Source: Streptomyces sp. NBC_01463 (GTDB lineage Bacteria > Actinomycetota > Actinomycetes > Streptomycetales > Streptomycetaceae). Taken from it: a DNA stretch of 64,000 nt. The notes beneath the pieces are model-generated. The model searched no databases. It was not told the origin of the DNA and saw only the letters and a program-made list of their open reading frames with translations. The position numbers and the translations under genes were made by a program. Every line of letters starts with the position of its first letter. Position 1 is the stretch's first letter. The stretch spans positions 7,254,001 through 7,318,000 of the forward strand of contig CP109468.1 in NCBI GenBank assembly GCA_036227345.1. The letters run 5' to 3'. This document shows positions 36,737 to 44,891 of the stretch, one piece after another.

Positions 36737-37446
36737 GATGCGCCCTCCGGGTGCCCCGCGTGCTCCTCGTGGGTGCGGTACTCGACTCCGAGCCGCTGCA
36801 GCGTCATTCTCAGCCCGTAGCGGTCCAGGCCGAGTTGGCCCTCCTGGAAGGCGGAGCGGGCACTCGCCTCCTTCCGCTCGCGGGCTGCGGACGCCTCGGC
36901 CGTCCGCCGGGCAAGCTGACGCGGAACGACCACCACTCCGTCGTCGTCGGCGACGATCACGTCACCGGGGCGGATCGCCTGCCCGCCGATCACGACGGGC
37001 ACGTTGACACTGCCGCCGGTCGCCTTGACCGTGCCCTGCGGGCTGACGGCGGCGGACCAGGCGGGAAACCCCATCGCGCGCAGTTCGGCGGTGTCCCGGA
37101 TGCCGGTGTTCATGACGACTCCACGCACGCCGCGCCGTACGAGTGCCGTGGCGAACAGCTCCCCGAACAGGCCGTCCGTGCAGGGAGAGGTGGTGGTGAC
37201 GAGGAGGATGTCGCCCTCGCCGCACTGCTCGACCGCCGCGTGGATCATCAGGTTGTCGCCGGGCCAGCACAGCACGGTGACAGCGGTGCCGGCCACGCGT
37301 ACGTCCTGCTGGATCGGGCGCAGATGCGTGCCGAGGAAGCCGGTGCGGCCCATTGCCTCGCCGACGGTGGCGGTGCCGTAGCCGGCGAGCGCCTCGACGT
37401 CCTGCGCCTGCGCCTTGGGCGGGTCGGTGACGATGACGCCGGGCAT
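36733..37446 (-). CDS. 4-carboxy-4-hydroxy-2-oxoadipate aldolase, GalC/LigK-like (RraA fold)
   Basis: A 237-residue RraA-fold protein. The sequence NTGIRDTAELRAMGFPAW contains the Arg117-Asp118 pair that binds substrate and metal in HMG/CHA aldolases, and GGQAIRPGDVIVADDDGVVVVP is the typical C-terminal core. It would split 4-carboxy-4-hydroxy-2-oxoadipate into pyruvate and oxaloacetate, the last step of the pathway. RraA proteins that inhibit RNase E have no such pair. The start shares one base with the preceding stop (TGATG). Confidence 0.85.
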   Translation of the reverse strand: MPGVIVTDPPKAQAQDVEALAGYGTATVGEAMGRTGFLGTHLRPIQQDVRVAGTAVTVLCWPGDNLMIHAAVEQCGEGDILLVTTTSPCTDGLFGELFATALVRRGVRGVVMNTGIRDTAELRAMGFPAWSAAVSPQGTVKATGGSVNVPVVIGGQAIRPGDVIVADDDGVVVVPRQLARRTAEASAARERKEASARSAFQEGQLGLDRYGLRMTLQRLGVEYRTHEEHAGHPEGAS

Positions 37447-38204
37447 CAGGCGAGCTCCTTGGCGATCTGCGGGTACGGACGCATGTACGCCTCGGCCATG
37501 GTCCTGTGGGCGAGGCCGAGATTGGGCCCCGCGTTCCGCCTGAGCTGGACGCCGCGGCGGACGGCGAGATCGGTGTAGTACTCCCACAGGTGCTGCTGGG
37601 CGCCCAGGCACTCCATCGCGCGGCGCTTGGTGTCCCACACCTCGGTGATGTCGAGCAGGACCTCGGGCTTGAAGCCGCTCATCTCCGGCTGGTGCGGTTC
37701 GAAGTAGAAGACGGGTGGGGCGCCGATGATCTCGCCCTCGCCCGGGTAGCCGATGGCCTGCGCGAGGACGCGGGCTTCCAGGGCCATGCGGTTGGCGGCG
37801 GGGTGGTCGCCGTTGTACGGGTCCTCGACCGGGTGCGTCAGCACGACGTCGGGCTGGGTCTCGCGGTAGACGGTCACCAACTGGTCGGTCAGCTCGGCGG
37901 TGGCTACCAGCGGGTAGTCACCGGCGTCGAAGAAACGGACCTCCGCGCCGAGTTCGGCGGCGGCGCGCTCGGCCTCGTCGCGGCGTATCGCCTTGATCTC
38001 GTCGAGCTTCTTGCCCTCGCGCCATGCCTTCGCGGACTCGCCGCGCTCGCCGAACGTGAGGCAGGCGATCGTGACCTTCTCGTCCCGGGCGGCGGCGAGG
38101 GCGATGGCTCCGCCGGCCCGCCACACGAAGTCGCCGGCGTGCGCGGTGACGACGAGGGTCGATCGTGGCGGGGTGGCGGCGGGTGCGCCGTTGCCGTGGG
38201 TCAT
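37446..38204 (-). CDS. 4-oxalomesaconate hydratase, GalB-like (PIG-L/LmbE fold)
   Basis: A 252-residue zinc protein of the PIG-L family. Metal ligands are expected at His22 and Asp25 in VVTAHAGDFVWR and His134 in YNGDHPAANRM. The first motif is AHAGD rather than the AHPDD of deacetylases, as in GalB of Pseudomonas (from memory), which hydrates 4-oxalomesaconate. The position between aldolase and regulator, and the absence of any sugar or thiol biosynthesis gene nearby, argue against a deacetylase role. Confidence 0.83.
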   Translation of the reverse strand: MTHGNGAPAATPPRSTLVVTAHAGDFVWRAGGAIALAAARDEKVTIACLTFGERGESAKAWREGKKLDEIKAIRRDEAERAAAELGAEVRFFDAGDYPLVATAELTDQLVTVYRETQPDVVLTHPVEDPYNGDHPAANRMALEARVLAQAIGYPGEGEIIGAPPVFYFEPHQPEMSGFKPEVLLDITEVWDTKRRAMECLGAQQHLWEYYTDLAVRRGVQLRRNAGPNLGLAHRTMAEAYMRPYPQIAKELA

Positions 38205-38249
38205 GCTGCATCTCCTTGGTGACAGGTGTGCCCCGCCCCAGGAGCGCGT

Positions 38250-38903
38250 TCAGTCGGCGCGCAGGGCGTCGATCACGCTGCTGAGGTGGGCGCGAACGGC
38301 CTCTTCGGCCGCTTGCGGGTCCCTGGCCCTGATCGCTTCGATCATGGCCAGGTGCTCACTCAGGGACTGCTGGGGGCGGCCTCGGCGCAGCGCCAGCTGG
38401 AAGCGGTGGCGTACCAGTTGGGCGTTGAGGCGTTCCAGGAGACCGACGGCCGTGTGCTGGCCGGAGATGTCCCGGATCCGGGCGTGCAGGTCGTGGTTGA
38501 GCTCGGAGTAGGAGAGCGGATCGCCGTCGGCGACCGCTTTCGACAAAGCCCTGCCGAGGTCGGCCAGCTCGTCGAGCTGTGCGTCGGTCGCGGCCTCGGC
38601 GGCCTTGACGGCACACAGCCCTTCGAGAGCCATCCGGCATTCCGTGATCTCCACGGCCTCCTCGACCGTGACCACCCGCACGCGCGATCCACGGTTGCGG
38701 ATTCGCTCGACCAGTCCCTCGGAAGCGAGGTCGAGCAGTGCCGCCCGGATACTCGCGCGGGTGACGTCGTACTGCTCGGCGAGCTCGTTCTCCACCAGGC
38801 GCTGCGCCGGTGCCATGTCGCCCTGCAGGATCGCCCGCCGCAACCGCTCCAACGCGTACTGCTTGGCCTGCTCTCCGGAGCCTGTACGGGCTTCCTCCGG
38901 CAT
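38250..38903 (-). CDS. GntR-family (FadR/FCD) regulator of the gallate island
   Basis: A 217-residue repressor. The winged helix covers about residues 10-75 (ALERLRRAILQGDMAPAQRLV, then YDVTRASIRAALLDLASEGL); the FCD ligand domain follows with Arg/Asp/His positions (ECRMALEGLCAVKAAE, LNHDLHARIRDISG, HLAMIEAIRARD). It is first gene of the catabolic operon and sits behind a copy of the island operator overlapping its -35 box, so it probably represses itself, the transporter and the tannase until gallate or an intermediate binds. Confidence 0.88.
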   Translation of the reverse strand: MPEEARTGSGEQAKQYALERLRRAILQGDMAPAQRLVENELAEQYDVTRASIRAALLDLASEGLVERIRNRGSRVRVVTVEEAVEITECRMALEGLCAVKAAEAATDAQLDELADLGRALSKAVADGDPLSYSELNHDLHARIRDISGQHTAVGLLERLNAQLVRHRFQLALRRGRPQQSLSEHLAMIEAIRARDPQAAEEAVRAHLSSVIDALRAD

Positions 38904-38930
38904 GTGCCCTCCCTGAGTGAGTGCCTGTCG

Positions 38931-38966
38931 ACGCTAACTCTAGGCGAACATTATTGTCAACGATTT
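38931..38966 (-). promoter_or_regulatory. promoter and island operator copy 2 (regulator/catabolic operon)
   Basis: Minus strand: -35 TTGACA (38955-38960), 18 bases, TAGCGT (38931-38936). The operator half AAATCGTTG (38958-38966) overlaps the -35 box; the second half at the same spacing (38943-38951) is degenerate, keeping TGTT, so binding here may be weaker. Confidence 0.65.
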
Positions 38967-39442
38967 TGTTCTCACTTGAGTCCGTCACTCGGGGCAGCTG
39001 CCGTCCCGGCCATCGGTTGCGGCCTGCCGCGCCGGTGCGTCCTCGCACAGAGGGAGGGCGCTGCGCGATGTGCGGATCCTGGCGGCGCGGCGAGGCCCAG
39101 GAGCCGCAATGCCCTTGCGCGGGCGTCGGCGGGGCGCGGCGGGTGGGTGCGGCGCCACAGCCTGTTCGCTCTCACGCACACGGGCCCGGCGGTGGTCCCG
39201 CCGGGCCCTGCGTTGCACGATCGGCCCGACCCTGTCGGCTGGCGGAGGTCCCAGTCGGGCCTGGTCACCGGAGGCACGGACGGGTCAGTCGCGAGCCGCT
39301 CACGCCGGACGAACTGGCTGCCGGCTACTGGGCTGGTGGAGACATGCTGCGACCGGCACCGAGCCCGGAGGCCGGACAGCCGCGGTGCCGGCCATCGACT
39401 TTCGGGCGCCTGGACGGTCTGCCCGTGGCGGCCGAAGAGGGG
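38967..39442. other. gap between regulator promoter and tannase, no intact gene
   Basis: About 475 bases without a supportable gene. Open frames on both strands have unrelated, Arg/Pro-rich composition; one plus-strand stretch reads LTPDELAAGYWAGG, which may be a remnant of a lost gene. One strong hairpin (39182-39208) is listed separately. Confidence 0.4.
39182..39208 (-). terminator. hairpin downstream of the tannase gene
   Basis: A perfect 11-base-pair stem (GGGCCCGGCGG with CCGCCGGGCCC), 5-base loop, 234 bases beyond the tannase stop. It may be its terminator, although the distance is long. Confidence 0.45.
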
Positions 39443-41248
39443 CTATCCGTGGCGGCCGGGGGCGAGCGGATCTCCGGCTGAGCGGACAACCTTGGCTATC
39501 CAGGCCATGGCCTCGGGCACGTCGTAGTTGCCGGCGTGCGGCTGGTTCCAGGCGAGCTGGTAGTCGAGGCTGTGGACCTGCTTGTCCGCGGCGAGTGCCC
39601 GGTCGAGGTTGACCGAGACGGTGAACGCGGTGTCCCGGTCCCGGGTGCCGTGGCGGACGTACCAGTTGGGGGCGGTGTCCGCGGTGGTGCCGATGAAGTC
39701 CATCGGGTTGATCAGGTGGACCTGCTCATCGACCGTGGTGGTCTTCTTCGCCGTGTACCGGTCCCAGGTCAGGCCGGTGTCGTCGAGGCCGCTGCCGTCG
39801 CCGGCGACGTCGTTGTGGTTCCAGCTGTACTCGGTGTAGTTCATGTACTTCTGGGTCGGAGGGCCGAACAGGTCGGTCTCGGTACCGCTGGTGGTGTTTC
39901 CGTTGACGCCCACGGCGTCGAAGGCGGGGCTCGTCTTCAGGGTGGTCTGGGTGGCGACGAAGACGAGGTACTTGGTCATGTCGACGGAGCGCACCTTGCG
40001 GGTGGTGGCGTCGATGTCGATCCAGTCGTTCACGTAGGACTTGGGGGTGGGCGGCGCCCCGGGGCCACCGGAGGTGATCTCGAAGGTGCCGCCCAGCGGC
40101 GGGATGGCGTGGGCGGGGTCGGCCTTCAGATAGGTCTCCGCGGAGCGGATGACCTCGTTCTTGATGGCGTTGAGCATGGTGGAGGCGGTGAGCGGTGTGC
40201 CGTCGGGATTGCGCAGTCCCAGGCTTCTTTCGTAGGCCGCGAACTGTGCCGCGATCGCGGAGGCGTCCTCGGGCGAGGGGTTCGAGCCGGTGCGATTGCG
40301 GGTGTCGAGGATGCCGTACAGCCATTCGTACGCCTTGTCGGCGTTGCCGAGGTCGGTGATCGGGCAGTACGCGTTGACGGCGAAGACGTCGTCGCGCACG
40401 GTGCTGCGTCCCTTGGCGTCGATGCCGGCCGCGCCGATCTCGGCCAGATAGTGGTTGTACTCCGCACTGTTGCCGGAGGCGCCCAGGATCGAAACCAGGG
40501 CGCCGCCGCCGCTGGTGCCGTTGATGACGATCCGCTCCGCGCTGCCGGGCATAGCGGCGTCGTTGAGGCGCAGGTAACGCACGGCGGCCTTGGCGTCGAC
40601 CACCGCGGCGGGAGCTTTGCCGGGGGCCGCGCCGTCGGCGCCGACCAGGCCGCGGCTGCGGTTGGCGACATCGACGAAGACGTACCCCGCCTTCAACGCC
40701 GCGCCGACATTGCTGGTCGCACTGTTGTAGGAGGTGCCGGCGGTGACACTCGCCTTGATGTAACTGGCCCTCCAGCCGCTGTTGTTCACCGCGAAGTAGA
40801 CCGGTGTGTGCTGGTCGCCGAACGCACTCTCCGGGACGAACACGTTCATGCTCTGGTAGCCGCAGGCGGTGTTGGGGATCGTGGTGCCGCCGCCCGGGCC
40901 GCCGGGCTGCTGGGCCGCCGCGGCGACCGGCTTGGCGACGTAGCAGATCTCCTTGTACCAGCGCACGTTCATCGGGCGGCCGTCGACGGTGACGGCGATC
41001 GTCGTGTACGCGGCGGAGTCGAAGTCCAGTGCCGAGTCCTGGGGATCGGTGGCCTTGGCGCGGTGCCCCGAGGGGGACGCGCCCGAGGCAGCCACAGCGG
41101 CGGAAGTCGGGACCGCGACCGTGGCAAGCACGAGAGAACTCGCGAGAGCCACGCCTCTGATGAGGCGGTTGCGGTAGCCAGGGCGTCGTGCCCTCGTCAC
41201 CGGGTGAATGAGTGCATCGCGTTCGTCTGGCACGGAAAGCCTCTCCAT
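39443..41248 (-). CDS. secreted tannase (tannin acyl hydrolase, bacterial subtype-B-like)
   Basis: A 601-residue alpha/beta hydrolase with a long signal peptide (hydrophobic stretch about 33-52, GVALASSLVLATVAVPTSA). The nucleophile Ser246 lies in INGTSGGGALVS; Asp539 in GTRDRDTAF and His571 in QPHAGNYD complete a triad. The Asp-His distance of 32 residues equals that of Lactobacillus plantarum tannase (Asp419, His451, from memory). Insertions between Ser and Asp may form a lid for bulky galloyl esters. Released gallate would be carried in by the MFS protein. ATG at 41248 follows GAGGGAG. Other feruloyl or acyl esterase activity cannot be excluded. Confidence 0.82.
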   Translation of the reverse strand: MERLSVPDERDALIHPVTRARRPGYRNRLIRGVALASSLVLATVAVPTSAAVAASGASPSGHRAKATDPQDSALDFDSAAYTTIAVTVDGRPMNVRWYKEICYVAKPVAAAAQQPGGPGGGTTIPNTACGYQSMNVFVPESAFGDQHTPVYFAVNNSGWRASYIKASVTAGTSYNSATSNVGAALKAGYVFVDVANRSRGLVGADGAAPGKAPAAVVDAKAAVRYLRLNDAAMPGSAERIVINGTSGGGALVSILGASGNSAEYNHYLAEIGAAGIDAKGRSTVRDDVFAVNAYCPITDLGNADKAYEWLYGILDTRNRTGSNPSPEDASAIAAQFAAYERSLGLRNPDGTPLTASTMLNAIKNEVIRSAETYLKADPAHAIPPLGGTFEITSGGPGAPPTPKSYVNDWIDIDATTRKVRSVDMTKYLVFVATQTTLKTSPAFDAVGVNGNTTSGTETDLFGPPTQKYMNYTEYSWNHNDVAGDGSGLDDTGLTWDRYTAKKTTTVDEQVHLINPMDFIGTTADTAPNWYVRHGTRDRDTAFTVSVNLDRALAADKQVHSLDYQLAWNQPHAGNYDVPEAMAWIAKVVRSAGDPLAPGRHG

Positions 41249-41309
41249 GAGTCTCCCTCGTCGAGCACCGAGTGCTTCGCTCAAGGCCTCGGTTACCGAG
41301 GCTGGACGC

Positions 41310-41345
41310 ACGCTACAAGAATGTTAACAATATGCACAACGATTT
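41310..41345 (-). promoter_or_regulatory. promoter and island operator copy 3 (tannase)
   Basis: Minus strand: TTGTGC (41334-41339), 18 bases, TAGCGT (41310-41315), the same geometry as the regulator promoter. The operator AAATCGTTG-N6-TTGTTAACA occupies 41322-41345 and fills the -35 box and spacer, so a bound repressor would block polymerase. Confidence 0.75.
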
Positions 41346-41349
41346 CGCC

Positions 41350-41939
41350 GACATTTTGGCCTCCGGGCTCGGGAGGTCGGCTTCGACTTCGTCGTCGGCA
41401 CACTGGTGGGCGCGGCGCAGGTTCCGCTTCCTTCCTGCGTGGACGGCGCCCCTGGGCGGGGCATCTGCGCCCAGGACGTCGGTGGAGACGACGAACCGGG
41501 CGTGCTCGATCGCTGTGCGACGGCTGATACAGGGCGAGCGTCGATGCCGGGGTTCAGTCAGGAGGCCCAGTCGGCGAGATGGCTGCCGAGATGGCCTCCG
41601 CCGCGTCGGTCACGCCGGCGACCGCCGGCAGGGCGGGGCCCAGGGTGTGCCCCGCGAAGCCGAGGCCGGCGCGGGCTTGTTCGTCGTCGGCCGGCGGCCG
41701 TCGGGTCCGTTCGGCCCGCGCGGAGGCGGGCTTCGGCTCTCCCGCCCGGTCGGGGATTCCGGCGGCCTCCGCCTGTACGCCAGGTTGGCTCGCTGATCTC
41801 AAGCCGTGATGACACCCGAGGCTGGAACGGTGCGCTGTTGCCGGCCTTGCTGGAAACCCTGGCATCCAGCGCTGCGGTGCGCCGTGAAGCGTGGGAATCC
41901 TCTGTCTGGCCCCTGACCCTTCAACTGAGTGGGGAGAAG
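41350..41939. other. gap with decayed coding sequence
   Basis: No intact gene over 590 bases. A minus frame ending at 41554 (ending FAGHTLGPALPAVAGVTDAAEA and beyond) and a minus frame further left (AIEHARFVVSTDVLGA) look protein-like but are interrupted, as if one or two genes have decayed at the island edge. Families not recognised. Confidence 0.3.
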
Positions 41940-42215
41940 GTGTCGAGGATGGCGAAAACCACGCTCCTGGCTACACAGACCGTTGAGGCCGTCGCCCAGG
42001 CTCTGCAGGACGACGATGACGCGGACAGCATGCTCATCATGACGGAGTTGCTGACACGATGGCTGCCCACGGCCCGACAACTTCCGGACGAGTTGGTCGC
42101 AGTACAAGCACGGAAGGCTGCGACAGCGCTGAAAGGCCCAGGGCTTCGGGCCCCCGCGTCCGCGCCGTTGCTCCGTAGCGCTCCGGCACGGCGTCGGGTC
42201 GGCTGTACAGGATGA
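41940..42215 (+). CDS. small hypothetical protein
   Basis: A 91-residue frame from GTG 41940 (or ATG 41949) after GGGGAGAAG. It reads AKTTLLATQTVEAVAQALQDDDDADSML in part, then ELLTRWLPTARQLPDELVAVQARKAA, a credible helical protein, with a basic tail. The frame stays open and protein-like upstream (LLPALLETLASSAAVRREAWE), so it may be the end of a larger broken gene. No family recognised. Confidence 0.35.
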   Translation: MSRMAKTTLLATQTVEAVAQALQDDDDADSMLIMTELLTRWLPTARQLPDELVAVQARKAATALKGPGLRAPASAPLLRSAPARRRVGCTG

Positions 42216-42303
42216 GGCTCTTCGAAGCCGCCCGCGGCCCTGACCTCGGGGAACGTGCCCCCGCGGGCCCAGCAGCGTGAGCGCCGGACCCGCGGACGGG
42301 TGG

Positions 42304-43176
42304 TCAGACGTACGGGTAGAAGCCCGAACCGGTCTTGCGGCCGAGCCGGCCCGCGTCGACCATGCGCTGGAGCAGCGGGGGAGCGGCGTACAGGGGCTGC
42401 TTGTACTCCGCGTACATCGAGTCGGCCACCGAGGCGACGGTGTCCAGGCCGATCAGGTCGGCGAGCTTGAGCGGGCCCATCGGGTGGGCGCAGCCCATCT
42501 CCATGCCGTTGTCGATGTCCTCGCGGCTGGCGATGCCCGACTCGAACATCCGGATCGCGGAGAGCAGGTACGGGATCAGGAGCGCGTTGACGACGAAGCC
42601 GGAGCGGTCCTGCGCGCGGATCGGGTGCTTGCCCAGTATGTCCTGCACCACGGCCTCGGCACGCTTGACCGTCTCCTCCGAGGTGGTCAGCGCCGGGATC
42701 AGCTCGACGAGCTTCTGCACCGGGGCCGGGTTGAAGAAGTGGATGCCGATGACCTGGTCCGGACGCGAGGTCGCGACGGCCAGCTTCACCAGCGGGATCG
42801 AGGAGGTGTTCGAGGCGAGGATCGCGTCCTGCCGGGTCACCACCTGGTCCAGGACCTGGAAGATCTCGGTCTTGACCTGCTCGTTCTCCACGACGGCCTC
42901 GATGACGAGATCGCGGTCCGCGAACTCGCCGAGGTCCGTGGTGAAGCTGAGCCGGGCCAGGGTCTCGTCGCGCTCCTCCGCGGTGATCTTGCCGCGTTCC
43001 GCAGCCTTGGAGAGGGAGTTGTGGAGCCGGGTGCGGCCGATCTCCAGCGCCTCGCCGGTGGTCTCTGCCACCTTGACGTCGAGGCCGCTGCGGGCGCACA
43101 CCTCCGCGATGCCTGCGCCCATCTGGCCACAGCCCACCACCCCGACGCGTGCAATGTCGGCCATAGAGTCCGTCAC
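42304..43176 (-). CDS. 3-hydroxybutyryl-CoA dehydrogenase
   Basis: A 290-residue NAD-dependent enzyme: Rossmann motif VGVVGCGQMGAGIAEV near residue 10, SNTSSIPL, catalytic His in IGIHFFNPAPVQKLVE near 145, and the helical C domain ending RKTGSGFYPY. It oxidises 3-hydroxybutyryl-CoA in fatty-acid or butyrate use and in the ethylmalonyl-CoA context. GTG at 43176 (VTDSMADIARVG) is used; ATG at 43164 is possible. It is divergent from the glycosidase-like gene. Confidence 0.92.
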   Translation of the reverse strand: MTDSMADIARVGVVGCGQMGAGIAEVCARSGLDVKVAETTGEALEIGRTRLHNSLSKAAERGKITAEERDETLARLSFTTDLGEFADRDLVIEAVVENEQVKTEIFQVLDQVVTRQDAILASNTSSIPLVKLAVATSRPDQVIGIHFFNPAPVQKLVELIPALTTSEETVKRAEAVVQDILGKHPIRAQDRSGFVVNALLIPYLLSAIRMFESGIASREDIDNGMEMGCAHPMGPLKLADLIGLDTVASVADSMYAEYKQPLYAAPPLLQRMVDAGRLGRKTGSGFYPYV

Positions 43177-43350
43177 CTCGTGCCTTTCGCTGTTCTCCGT
43201 TCGGCGGCTTCCGTCTGATTCCGGGCTCCACCACGACCCCACGACGTTACTCCGCGCCTTACCGGGGTTTGCGGGCCGGGGCGGGCATGCTCGCTTCCGG
43301 GCCCGGAATGCGGGGCCGCGGACGAGTACGGAGACGGCGGGAGCGACGGC

Positions 43351-44625
43351 ATGCGGCACATGGAGCGAAGGAAGTTCGTGACGGGGGCGGCGGGGACGGT
43401 CGCGGGGGTGATCGCCCCGGCCGCCGTGGCCGGTGACGCCGCCGCGGTCCCGCGCGGCCGCGGTCCGGGCCGGCCGGGGGCACCCCGCGACGCGCTCCGG
43501 CGCGAGCTCCGGGGGATGTGGGTGGCCACGGTCGAGAACCTCGACTGGCCCGCGGAGCCGGGGCTGTCCGCCGCCGCCCAGCGGGCCGGGCTGACCGCCT
43601 TCCTCGACGAGGCCGTCGACCGGCGGCTGAACGCCGTGGTCCTCCAGGTCCGCCCCTCGGCGGACGCGCTGTGGCCCTCACCGCACGAGCCGTGGGCCGC
43701 CTGCCTCACCGGCGTCCAGGGCAGGGACCCCGGGTGGGACCCGCTGGGCACGGCCGTCCAGGAGGCTCACGCCCGCGGTCTCGAACTGCACGCCTGGTTC
43801 AATCCGTACCGGGTCGCCAACCACACCGACCTCTCCCGGCTGTCCGCCGCCCATCCCGCCCGGCTGCACCCGGCGTGGGTGCTGCCGTACGGCGGGAAGC
43901 TCTACTACAACCCGGGGCTGCCCGAGGTCCGTGCCTTCGTCCAGGACGCGATGCTCGACGCGGTCCGCCGCTACGACATCGACGCCGTGCACTGGGACGA
44001 CTACTTCTATCCGTACCCGGTGGCCGGACAGTCCTTCGCCGACGGACCCGCGTACGCGAAGTACGGTGCGGGCTTCCCCGACAAGGCCGCCTGGCGGCGT
44101 GACAACACCGACAAGCTCGTACGGGAGATGTCCGGACGGATCAAGGCGCTCAAGCCGGGGGTCCGGTTCGGCATCAGTCCGTTCGGCGTCTGGCGCAACG
44201 CCTCCACCGATCCGCTCGGCTCACGGACCGAGGCGGGGGTGCAGACCTACGACGACCTGCACGCGGACACCCGTGGCTGGATCAAGAAGGGATGGATCGA
44301 CTACATCTGTCCCCAGCTCTACTGGAACATCGGCTTCGCTCCCGCCGACTACGCGGAGCTGGTGCCCTGGTGGGGCGAGGTGGTCAGGGGCACCGGCGTG
44401 GACCTCTTCATCGGCGAGGCCCTCTACAAGGCCGGCGACCCCGCCCAGCCCGCGGCCTGGCAGGACCCGGCCGAGCTGTCGCGGCACGTCGACCTGGCCG
44501 CCGGTCACGACCAGGCCCGCGGCCATGTCTACTTCTCCGGGAACAGCGTGGTCAGGGACCGGATCGGGGCGATGGACCGGGTGGTGGCCGACCACTACCA
44601 GGCCCGGGCCCGTCCGCCCCGCTGA
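43351..44625 (+). CDS. exported glycoside hydrolase-like family 10 (GHL10) protein
   Basis: A 424-residue protein with a Tat-like signal (ERRKFVTGAAGTVAGVIAPAAVAG) and a TIM-barrel GHL10 (DUF187) domain: RELRGMWVATVENLDW, then VLQVRPSADALWPS, AWFNPYRVAN, and DAVHWDDYFYPYPV where the Asp pair is probably catalytic. Bacterial members act on cell-wall or extracellular glycans; the substrate is unknown. ATG at 43360 is an alternative start. Confidence 0.88.
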   Translation: MRHMERRKFVTGAAGTVAGVIAPAAVAGDAAAVPRGRGPGRPGAPRDALRRELRGMWVATVENLDWPAEPGLSAAAQRAGLTAFLDEAVDRRLNAVVLQVRPSADALWPSPHEPWAACLTGVQGRDPGWDPLGTAVQEAHARGLELHAWFNPYRVANHTDLSRLSAAHPARLHPAWVLPYGGKLYYNPGLPEVRAFVQDAMLDAVRRYDIDAVHWDDYFYPYPVAGQSFADGPAYAKYGAGFPDKAAWRRDNTDKLVREMSGRIKALKPGVRFGISPFGVWRNASTDPLGSRTEAGVQTYDDLHADTRGWIKKGWIDYICPQLYWNIGFAPADYAELVPWWGEVVRGTGVDLFIGEALYKAGDPAQPAAWQDPAELSRHVDLAAGHDQARGHVYFSGNSVVRDRIGAMDRVVADHYQARARPPR

Positions 44626-44633
44626 CCGGTTGT

Positions 44634-44849
44634 TCAGCGCACCTGCGTGCCCGGGTCCCGGCTCCGCCCGGTGTGCTGGACGACGCTGTCGGGGCCGGGG
44701 GCGATCAGATGCTCGTGTCCGTCCTCGAAGCGGACGCGGTACGGGGGAGCGCCCCCGTCCCCGAGCACTTCGAGGATCTCGGCGACCCGGTCGTGCTGCC
44801 CCACGGTCCTGCCGTGCGTCAGCAGCCGGTCGCCCGTGTGTGCCTCCAT
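44634..44849 (-). CDS. DUF1918 domain protein
   Basis: A 71-residue SH3-like small protein. EAHTGDRLLTHGRTVGQHDRVAEIL and PPYRVRFEDGHEHLIAPGPD match the DUF1918 pattern, common in actinobacteria, function unknown. ATG at 44849 follows a GGAGG-like site (GAGGTCACTCCCG). It is convergent with the GHL10 gene, 8 bases apart. Confidence 0.85.
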   Translation of the reverse strand: MEAHTGDRLLTHGRTVGQHDRVAEILEVLGDGGAPPYRVRFEDGHEHLIAPGPDSVVQHTGRSRDPGTQVR

Positions 44850-44891
44850 CGGGAGTGACCTCCTCACGGGTGGCGTGCCATGTCGACAAGT

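Noticed and set aside
36733..37446. Calling the RraA-fold gene an RNase E inhibitor
   Set aside because: The Arg-Asp metal/substrate pair of aldolases is present and the neighbours are catabolic.
37446..38204. Calling the PIG-L protein a mycothiol or GlcNAc deacetylase
   Set aside because: The first motif is AHAGD rather than AHPDD and the operon has only ring-cleavage-pathway partners.
38921..39481. A 186-codon plus-strand frame in the gap before the tannase
   Set aside because: No ribosome site, starts inside the regulator promoter and has no recognisable domain; a short remnant is possible but not a gene call.
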